A stretch of DNA of 40,376 bases, from contig CADCET010000025.1 of the NCBI GenBank assembly GCA_902800495.1, forward strand, positions 1 through 40,376, given 5' to 3'. This document shows positions 1 through 5,030 of the stretch, one piece after another. Every line of letters starts with the position of its first letter. Position 1 is the stretch's first letter. The notes beneath the pieces were generated by a model. It had not been told where the DNA came from and did no database searches. It saw nothing but the letters and a program-made list of their open reading frames with translations. The stretch is from an uncultured Prevotellaceae bacterium (GTDB lineage Bacteria; Bacteroidota; Bacteroidia; Bacteroidales; Bacteroidaceae). The translations under genes were made by a program, and so were the position numbers.

Positions 1-257
1 GGATCTTCAATGCCTGCATCAACCTCGTCCATGTCGGCCTCTATCTCGGCCACCCGCTGCTCGAACACCTCCGAGTCGTCGGTGTAGAATCCGAATGTTC
101 CCAGAGAAATACGATCTATTTTCTCTGCCTCTTCGTCCACATAAGTGATGCCAGAATGGCCAAACTCCCGTGTGGCGTAAGCAACAGCAGGCTCAGCAGC
201 CGTTATACAGCCAAAGTCGTCCTCTTCTTCCATTACCGGATATCTCTTTTCTTCCAT
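1..257 (-). CDS. Unrecognised acidic protein, 3' end cut by window edge
   Basis: An open frame starts at the ATG at 257 and runs off the left edge with 85 codons visible. It begins MEEKRYPVMEEEDDFG and is strongly acidic (EAEIEADMDEVDAG near the edge), with no signal peptide or membrane segment. I do not recognise the family. A good Bacteroidota promoter (318-348) sits about 60 bases upstream, which supports it as a real gene. Its promoter cassette is nearly the same as those before the next two minus-strand genes, so all three may belong to one accessory module. Confidence 0.6.
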   Translation of the reverse strand, partial: MEEKRYPVMEEEDDFGCITAAEPAVAYATREFGHSGITYVDEEAEKIDRISLGTFGFYTDDSEVFEQRVAEIEADMDEVDAGIED

Positions 258-317
258 ATTTACAATATTTTATATAAGCCCGCCCGCCGCCCACGAATGG
301 GCTATCAAGCGATGGTG

Positions 318-348
318 CAAAGATACGAATAAGTGAGCAAAGAACAAA
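318..348 (-). promoter_or_regulatory. Bacteroidota promoter, cassette copy A
   Basis: On the minus strand TTTG (345-348), a 19-base spacer, then TATCTTTG (318-325): the standard Bacteroidota -33/-7 pair. It lies in a roughly 100-bp block (281-380) repeated almost unchanged at 2025-2124. Confidence 0.75.
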
Positions 349-444
349 ATATAAAGACAACTTTTTTATTTTTTCTTTCGAGCGAGAGTATCTAAGACGA
401 AGTCAGAGATAGAAAGAAAAAATGAAAGTTCCAAATAATTGTGC

Positions 445-475
445 AAAAAAATCTCCGAAGCGGTAAGCTTCGGAG
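445..475 (-). terminator. Intrinsic terminator of the HEPN/MNT pair
   Basis: Perfect 9-bp stem ctccgaagc (453-461) / gcttcggag (467-475) with a 5-base loop. On the minus strand it is followed by seven T residues (445-451). It lies 65 bases after the MNT stop codon. Confidence 0.85.
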
Positions 476-539
476 AATATGGACTGCAGAGTGTCTTACT
501 ATCTACTCAAGGGGAGAACAAGAGTGGAAGGCTTAAAAA

Positions 540-860
540 TCATGCTGCAATGCCGGTACGCATAATGTCACGATACAAAAGAGTGTCTTCTGCTTGTGAC
601 ATTAAGACTGGTTCGATGAGCAGACTCACTTTATCGACATCATGCCAAAGGTCTGCAGACAGCTCTAACCAGTCCTCGTCTTTCAGTTCCGGTACGATTA
701 CGGCCACGTCTATATCGCTCCAAGGATCGGCAGTACCCTTAGAGTAAGATCCAAACAAATAGACTAAAGGCTCCTTTTCAAAACGGGAGGCTATTACTTG
801 CTTGTATTGTCTGACGAGTCCGAGAGCTTCGTCACGTGTGAGCACTTTTGGAGTATCCAT
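540..860 (-). CDS. MNT-type nucleotidyltransferase, antitoxin-like
   Basis: A 106-aa minimal nucleotidyltransferase. It has the fold's signature GSYSKG followed by SDIDVAVI, i.e. GSx10DxD, the metal- and nucleotide-binding motif of the Pol-beta superfamily. In HEPN/MNT pairs such proteins act as antitoxins, in studied cases by adding AMP to the HEPN partner; that role here is inferred from family and context. The ATG at 860 lies inside the end of the HEPN gene, a 67-base overlap that ties translation of the two. The frame and the length (about 100 aa) are normal for the family. A strong terminator follows at 445-475. Confidence 0.85.
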   Translation of the reverse strand: MDTPKVLTRDEALGLVRQYKQVIASRFEKEPLVYLFGSYSKGTADPWSDIDVAVIVPELKDEDWLELSADLWHDVDKVSLLIEPVLMSQAEDTLLYRDIMRTGIAA

Positions 861-1231
861 TCTCTAAATTGTTTCGTTTGTTCTATCAGATAGGCACTAC
901 CCTTCTCATTGAGCATACGTGCCACCTGGCTTTTGTATTCAGGGTATCTGCCAGCAATATACATCGGTGCCATAATTTCGATGAATCGCCTCTGCACATC
1001 ACTTAACTCGTTTTTCAGTCCACATCCTTCAAGCAGACGGAAATGATTGTGGAGATAGATTGGTTCATCATCGCGACATGCGAACCAATAGGCTTTGATT
1101 ACTTTCTCAATGGCCTGATGACACAAGAAGCCTATGTAAAGCCAATGCCCTGTCGTATAGAGAGCCTCTGCAGTGACAATGTCTTCATCTACTTGTTCGA
1201 GCCATTTGAGGGCTATTTCTTCTCTTGTCAT
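794..1231 (-). CDS. HEPN domain protein, toxin-like partner of MNT
   Basis: A 145-aa helical protein with the HEPN pattern ALKWLEQVDEDIVTAEAL, then HQAIEKVIKAYW, then a histidine-rich stretch (YLHNHFRLLEGC). HEPN proteins are RNases or their inactive relatives and commonly pair with MNT proteins as toxin-antitoxin modules. The usual RX4-6H catalytic motif is not clear: the nearest Arg-His pair (RDDEPIYLH) has seven residues between. This copy may therefore belong to the non-RNase branch of the family. The gene comes first in a two-gene operon, its 3' end overlaps the MNT start, and it has its own promoter cassette at 1293-1324. Confidence 0.8.
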   Translation of the reverse strand: MTREEIALKWLEQVDEDIVTAEALYTTGHWLYIGFLCHQAIEKVIKAYWFACRDDEPIYLHNHFRLLEGCGLKNELSDVQRRFIEIMAPMYIAGRYPEYKSQVARMLNEKGSAYLIEQTKQFREWILQKCSHVTKLSDSSDNTSK

Positions 1232-1292
1232 TTTTTATTTATTATCTGCATGGACCGCCCGCCGCCCACGAATGAGCTGTCAAGCGATGGTG

Positions 1293-1324
1293 CAAAGATA
1301 GAAAGAAAAAATGAAAGTTCCAAG
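1293..1324 (-). promoter_or_regulatory. Bacteroidota promoter, cassette copy B
   Basis: TATCTTTG on the minus strand (1293-1300) with CTTG 20 bases upstream (1321-1324). It stands 62 bases before the HEPN start. The flank cccgccgcccacgaatg is shared with the cassettes at 281-380 and 2025-2124. Confidence 0.6.
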
Positions 1325-1360
1325 AAAAAAAGACAGAAAAAGAAGATTTCTACCGAAATA

Positions 1361-1392
1361 TTTGGAAGTTAGAAGAAAAGTTCGTATCTTTG
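1361..1392 (+). promoter_or_regulatory. Plus-strand promoter for a candidate small RNA
   Basis: TTTG (1361-1364), 20 bases, TATCTTTG (1385-1392): a close match to the Bacteroidota promoter. No protein-coding gene with a convincing frame follows; a structured region and a terminator do. Confidence 0.65.
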
Positions 1393-1396
1393 CTGC

Positions 1397-1530
1397 GTGA
1401 AAGGAGAAGCCAAGTAGAGCCACGATGTGCGGAACGGTGGCATCTGCGTGATGATGAGCAATTCGACCTTGCCGCTTGGTTTCTTTCACTCAAATATAGA
1501 GCTGGCCACGAGTTGACCAGCTTTTATTGT
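1397..1530 (+). ncRNA. Candidate structured small RNA, about 130 nt
   Basis: The predicted start (about 7 bases after the -7 box, near 1399) falls at the edge of a long closing stem. Bases 1397-1402 pair with 1484-1489 and 1406-1414 pair with 1475-1483, 15 pairs in all with a 3-base bulge. An inner hairpin joins gccac (1419-1423) to gtggc. After the closing stem comes a terminator hairpin agctgg (1500-1505) / ccagct (1517-1522) followed by TTTTATTGTATTTT. The RNA would converge on the minus-strand gene ending at 1524. No known family is recognised; expression is not shown by sequence alone. Confidence 0.45.
1500..1530. terminator. Probable bidirectional terminator hairpin
   Basis: Stem agctgg/ccagct at 1500-1522 with a T-rich run on the plus strand. 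On the minus strand it directly follows the stop codon of the gene ending at 1524. Confidence 0.5.
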
Positions 1531-1973
1531 ATTTTGATATATCGCTTGCCGTTGAACTCCTTCTTGTCAGTTCTGCGGGTGGCTGTTATGAAGTTGACAA
1601 GCTTTACCTCCTCACGGTTTACCTTCATCTTATAGTTCGGATGGATAATGAACTTCGACTGACCATCAGTATAGATAAAACATTCACCGTCGTAGTAGAG
1701 ATCCATCTGGAAACGATTCTGCGGGAAAGCTATCAGGTCGGAATCAGTAACCACCAAACCTTTCGTGGCTTTTGATGCTCTCATGCAATGCTGCAACTGC
1801 TTGGCACTCATATAGAGTTCGCCGCTGGCAAGAGTGATGGCGTTAGCTTGAGCAAACTGCATCATTCGCACTTCAACCTTACCAATACTGAAAGGCTGAA
1901 TAGAAGAATAGCCCTTCTGGCGAATCTCTAACAACACTAACGCAATTAATTCTTCTACTTTCGCTACTTCCAT
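1524..1973 (-). CDS. Unrecognised 149-aa protein
   Basis: A soluble, basic protein beginning MEVAKVEELIALVLLEIRQ. The middle has several alternating beta-like strands (RFQMDLYYDGECFIYTDGQ), and the end is IHPNYKMKVN followed by a lysine-rich tail. No signal peptide or membrane segment is visible. I do not recognise the family. Promoter cassette copy C (2061-2091) precedes it by about 90 bases and a terminator follows, so it is probably a single-gene transcript. Sharing its promoter block with the gene at 257 and the HEPN gene suggests these accessory genes are regulated together. Confidence 0.65.
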   Translation of the reverse strand: MEVAKVEELIALVLLEIRQKGYSSIQPFSIGKVEVRMMQFAQANAITLASGELYMSAKQLQHCMRASKATKGLVVTDSDLIAFPQNRFQMDLYYDGECFIYTDGQSKFIIHPNYKMKVNREEVKLVNFITATRRTDKKEFNGKRYIKIQ

Positions 1974-2024
1974 TAGACAACACTATTCATGCCGTCCGAA
2001 AACGTCTTTCTCATATATAAGCCC

Positions 2025-2124
2025 GCCCGCCGCCCGCGAATGGGCTATCAAGCGATGGTGCAAAGATACGAATAAGTGAGCAAAGAACAAAATAAAAAGA
2101 CGATTTTTTTATTTTTTCTTTCGT
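2025..2124. repeat. Promoter cassette repeat, copy C (pairs with 281-380 and 1255-1300)
   Basis: About 100 bp nearly identical to 281-380, including the G/C-rich lead (cgcccgccgcccgcgaatg), the whole promoter and a T/C-rich tail. A shorter third copy at 1255-1300 keeps only the lead and the -7 box. Confidence 0.8.
2061..2091 (-). promoter_or_regulatory. Bacteroidota promoter, cassette copy C
   Basis: TTTG (2088-2091), 19 bases, TATCTTTG (2061-2068) on the minus strand; drives the gene starting at 1973. Confidence 0.75.
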
Positions 2125-2129
2125 AATCG

Positions 2130-2896
2130 CATAGCAGAAAACCTCAACGATATATTGCCTCCCAAAATTTTTTTTCTGAGAAAAATCCACCACTTCCACC
2201 ACTTTTTATGTTATCTATCTGTAAATAAAGATGTTAAGTAGTGGTAGAAATAACGGTTTTATTACCACCTTTCCACCACTTTCACCACTTCTACCACTTC
2301 CAACGCAGCGCCTGTGGTTTCCTGCGAAAACGTTCCAACGGCCTTGGAACGATATTCCAGCGACCATGGAACAATAATTTGCGGCTGCGGAGCAAAATTT
2401 TACGGTCTGCAAAAATTGTATTCTACTTCCTTATTTTTACGACCACAGATTTAACAGATGACACAGATTAAAGTGGCTAAAGCCACGATTGTTTATGATT
2501 AAACAGATTGGCTTCGCTTATTAATCGGCGGCTTCAGCCGCAGAAATCCATAGAGATCTGTGCAATGCACAAACAAAGCGCAGCCAAAATCTGTGTCATC
2601 TGCGAAATCTGTGGTAAAAAACACTTGCAAATATCATTTTGGCGGTAAGAAGTGCCGATTTTCATCACTTTTTCGTCATTTTTCCGTCGTTTTTCTATCA
2701 CTTTTCGTCGCTTTTTTATCGTTTTTTCGTCACTTTTGCCAGATTTCCACCACTTCCACCACCATTTCCACCACCGTCAAATAGATGTATATCAGATGTT
2801 TAGAAGAAAAGTGGTGGAAGTGGTAATAAAATCACAAAAAAAATTATGTAGCGTCAACTACCGCAGAGAATTGCGGACGAATCATACATATTTTTA
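2130..2896. other. Gene-free, low-complexity gap
   Basis: No convincing gene. It holds runs of ccaccactt-like units near 2185-2300 and 2745-2775, a stretch of short gttttt/cactttt repeats (2660-2745), and the inverted-repeat element at 2442-2615. The open frames here have low-complexity translations and no start signals. Confidence 0.6.
2442..2615. repeat. 174-bp inverted-repeat element, MITE-like
   Basis: The ends are near-perfect inverted copies: accacagattt...gacacagatt (2442-2469) against aatctgtgtc...aatctgtggt (2588-2615). Shorter hairpins lie inside (gtggctaaagccac at about 2473-2486; cggcggcttcagccg). There is no coding content. Elements of this look recur between genes in Bacteroidales genomes; mobility is inferred, not shown. 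Confidence 0.65.
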
Positions 2897-3004
2897 ATGC
2901 CCTACCCTCTTGGAAAAATTTGTGAGATAAATAAGATAGTCGACAGTAGCAACCTGCACCCAGGTCTCTACATCCGCGGCGGCAAGAAGATCTTACTGCC
3001 GTAA
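2897..3004 (+). pseudogene. Remnant tail of a surface protein
   Basis: A 35-codon frame ends LHPGLYIRGGKKILLP then TAA. This resembles the last residues of Bacteroidales secreted proteins, such as the tail CKGLYIFNGNKIVIR of the 1,213-aa protein in this window. The ATG at 2897 is probably fortuitous, and the body of the gene is missing. Likely a leftover of a deleted surface-protein gene. Confidence 0.45.
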
Positions 3005-3026
3005 TAACGCCACACCTACCCCACTC

Positions 3027-3069
3027 GAGGCCGTATAGTCATCACCAACAGGTGAGACTATACGGCCTC
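3027..3069 (-). terminator. Large hairpin at the end of the HAD gene
   Basis: Perfect 14-bp arms, gaggccgtatagtc (3027-3040) and its complement (3056-3069), with an inner tcacc/ggtga pairing. It includes the last codons and stop (3058-3060) of the HAD gene. There is no T run, so this is either a weak terminator or a 3'-end stabiliser. Confidence 0.5.
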
Positions 3070-3846
3070 AAAATGTCGGAGGGCATTGAGCAAACCGTCA
3101 TCGTCAACCGATGACGTGACGTAGTCGGCCTGACGCTTCAGCTCGTCGATAGCGTTGCCCATGGCGACGCCGATGCCCGCCTGCAGTATCATCGAGGTGT
3201 CGTTGCCGCCGTCGCCGAAGGCCATGGTGCGGCTGACGTCGAAGCCCTCGTGACGGGCCATGGCGACGATGCCCTTCCCCTTGTCGGCACCGTTGGCGGT
3301 GATGTCGGTGAACTCCGGGTGCCAGCGTCCCGAGACGCACTGCGGCAGGCGTGCCATCAGCTGCGGCTCGTAGCCGGCGGGGAAGAAAGGCGTCAGCTGC
3401 AGGATGTCCTGCTGCAACACCACGTCCAGGGGCGATGCTTTGTCGAGGTTCTTCACGGCCAGCATCTGGCGGAAAATGCGGTCTACGTCGCCCGTGGGGT
3501 CGAGCACGGCCACGTCCTTCCGTCCTACGACGATGAGACTGTAGCCCTTCTCACGAGCGTCGTCCACACACGTCATGACATCGTTCTTGGCGATGGGCTG
3601 GCAGCACACCATCTCGTCGCCGACGTAGCATAACGCGCCGTTTGTGGTGATATAGCCATCAATGAGGTGCTCTATGGCACCGAGGTTGGTGATGATAATC
3701 GGCGGACGGCCCGTAGCGATGTAGACGCGCGAACCGTTGGCCTTGGCCTGCGTCAGGGCGAGGATGGCCGATGGCGGTATCTCGTGGGTCTTGAAACTCA
3801 CGAGCGTACCGTCGATATCGAAGAATAATGCGTATCTCTGTGCCAT
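3058..3846 (-). CDS. Cof-type HAD-superfamily phosphatase
   Basis: A 262-aa cytoplasmic phosphatase of the Cof/IIB subfamily of haloacid dehalogenase hydrolases, typically acting on sugar phosphates or similar small phosphorylated compounds. Motif I is FFDIDGTLVSF near the N-terminus (nucleophile Asp and acid/base Asp), motif II is the TGRPP segment, and motifs III/IV are the lysine near DKGKGI and GDGGNDTSM. The ATG at 3846 is chosen because upstream extension uses a TTG and adds sequence not typical of the family. The exact substrate cannot be told. It starts 17 bases past the HigA-like gene's stop codon, so the two may be co-transcribed. Confidence 0.85.
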   Translation of the reverse strand: MAQRYALFFDIDGTLVSFKTHEIPPSAILALTQAKANGSRVYIATGRPPIIITNLGAIEHLIDGYITTNGALCYVGDEMVCCQPIAKNDVMTCVDDAREKGYSLIVVGRKDVAVLDPTGDVDRIFRQMLAVKNLDKASPLDVVLQQDILQLTPFFPAGYEPQLMARLPQCVSGRWHPEFTDITANGADKGKGIVAMARHEGFDVSRTMAFGDGGNDTSMILQAGIGVAMGNAIDELKRQADYVTSSVDDDGLLNALRHFEAV

Positions 3847-3862
3847 AAATACAAAAAAGACA

Positions 3863-4234
3863 TCAGAACACCCCAACCCAACCAAACCTGCGAACTATTT
3901 CACGAAGAAGATTGCGATCGCCAATAGGAATAGTAATCGGTATCGTCTCTATTTTCTTATTGTCACTTGCAAGGTTTGCAGATTCCAGCTCATACTGTGT
4001 CTGCGCCGACAATAGCACTTTTGCCGGCAGACCTATAGCAGACTCTATCTTCATAGCTAAGTCAGTAGTGAGTGTGCGCTTTCCATTCAGAACCTCACTT
4101 AGATGCGAAGCCTGAACACCAACCATCTTGGCGAATTCTTTCTGACTGATTCCACGTTCCTCCAATTCTGGTTTTATCATCATACCAGGATGCACTGCCA
4201 TAAAGGGTGCAGGGGTCTCATTTTTTGTTTCCAT
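3863..4234 (-). CDS. HigA-like XRE antitoxin, orphan
   Basis: A helix-turn-helix protein of the HigA/VapI family: AVHPGMMIKPELEERGISQ, KEFAKMVGV (HTH first helix), LSEVLNGKRTLTTD and the alpha-helical AMKIESAIGLPA, all standard for this antitoxin. ATG 4234 is taken as the start; the longer frame would start with TTG. HigA proteins bind their own promoter and neutralise a HigB/RelE mRNA interferase. No intact toxin gene is adjacent, only a stump (4218-4268). A palindrome upstream (4305-4322) is a plausible operator. The C-terminus (about 35 residues after NKKIETIP) extends beyond the usual HigA core. Confidence 0.8.
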   Translation of the reverse strand: METKNETPAPFMAVHPGMMIKPELEERGISQKEFAKMVGVQASHLSEVLNGKRTLTTDLAMKIESAIGLPAKVLLSAQTQYELESANLASDNKKIETIPITIPIGDRNLLREIVRRFGWVGVF

Positions 4235-4268
4235 CTTCCAAGTCCGTATCTTCAAAGACTATTTTCAT
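4218..4268 (-). pseudogene. Stump of a HigB/RelE-type toxin
   Basis: ATG at 4268 opens a 16-codon frame, MKIVFEDTDLEDGNKK, ending in TGA and overlapping the antitoxin start. The first residues look like the N-terminus of Bacteroidales HigB/RelE toxins (MKIxFEDxxLEExIxxGK...NKKY). A deletion of the toxin body that leaves only the start and promoter is the simplest reading. Confidence 0.4.
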
Positions 4269-4289
4269 CTTAATGCAGCAATGACGTTG

Positions 4290-4322
4290 CAAATATAATG
4301 AACAATTCCCGAATACGGGAAT
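4290..4322 (-). promoter_or_regulatory. Promoter with palindromic operator for the antitoxin gene
   Basis: TATATTTG (-7 box, 4290-4297) on the minus strand. Palindrome attcccg-aata-cgggaat (4305-4322) covers the -33 position, where TTTG is absent. This suits autorepression by the HigA-like product. Confidence 0.5.
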
Positions 4323-4382
4323 AATCCGTCAAGTAATTACCACTTTTTAACTTATTGACGTACTCAAGGATTGTACACACAG

Positions 4383-4415
4383 AAAAAACAGCGTACCTCA
4401 CAAGGAGGTACGCTG
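4383..4415 (-). terminator. Intrinsic terminator of rpsJ
   Basis: Perfect 11-bp stem cagcgtacctc (4389-4399) / gaggtacgctg (4405-4415), loop of 5, followed on the minus strand by six T (4383-4388). Confidence 0.9.
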
Positions 4416-4444
4416 CTATTGACTATCTCTTGAGCGAACAGGTA

Positions 4445-4750
4445 CTATACCTTGATCTCAACCTCGACACCGCTGGGGAGTTCGAGCTTCATCAGAGCGT
4501 CGACGGTCTTGGCGGTCGAGCTGTAGATGTCAATCAGACGCTTGTAGTCTGACAGCTGGAACTGCTCACGAGCCTTCTTGTTGACGAAGGTAGAGCGGTT
4601 GACGGTGTAGATACGCTTGTGTGTGGGAAGGGGGATAGGACCGCTGATGATGGCACCGGTAGCCTTCACGGCCTTCACAATCTTCTCGGCTGACTTGTCG
4701 ACCAATTTGTGGTCGTAGCTCTTCAGCTTGATACGAATTTTCTGACTCAT
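4445..4750 (-). CDS. rpsJ: 30S ribosomal protein S10
   Basis: 101 aa, full length for S10. It begins [18 protein letters not shown] and contains [17 protein letters not shown], the conserved loop that contacts 16S rRNA in the head of the small subunit. S10 also serves as NusE in antitermination. The gene has its own promoter (4841-4872) and a strong terminator right after it. In most Bacteroidales rpsJ sits between fusA and rplC, but here fusA lies 5 kb away and rplC does not follow. Confidence 0.97.
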   Translation of the reverse strand: MSQKIRIKLKSYDHKLVDKSAEKIVKAVKATGAIISGPIPLPTHKRIYTVNRSTFVNKKAREQFQLSDYKRLIDIYSSTAKTVDALMKLELPSGVEVEIKV

Positions 4751-4840
4751 TGTCTTAAAATAAAAATTAAATATAAAAAATTAAATTTCAGAACTGCCGC
4801 TAAAGAGTCATTTGCTCAGCGACACTCTCATTTCGGGCTG

Positions 4841-4872
4841 CAAAGGTACGCACTTTTTCTGAAACAGCCAAA
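4841..4872 (-). promoter_or_regulatory. rpsJ promoter
   Basis: TTTG (4869-4872), 20 bases, TACCTTTG (4841-4848) on the minus strand. The surrounding ttcgggctgcaaaggtac also occurs upstream of rpsL (13343-13360), so the two ribosomal transcripts appear to share promoter design. Confidence 0.7.
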
Positions 4873-4958
4873 CTTTCCGGCCTTTTTTATTCATCGTTTT
4901 TTATTTCCGATAGTAAAAGCGAGGCTTTCCCGTGCTTTCTACAACAGGATTTACGAAC

Positions 4959-4991
4959 CATCGGGCGAACCAACTAACGATTCGCCCGATG
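4959..4991 (-). terminator. Hairpin after the 867-aa gene
   Basis: Perfect 11-bp arms catcgggcgaa (4959-4969) / ttcgcccgatg (4981-4991) 40 bases after the stop codon. No T run, so termination strength is uncertain. Confidence 0.5.
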
Positions 4992-5030
4992 ATGATTGGT
5001 GGTGTGACAGATGACCAGTCACTGCGTCAC

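Noticed and set aside
2652-2897. Coding frame in the low-complexity gap
   Set aside because: Phe/Arg-rich translation from simple repeats; no start signal.
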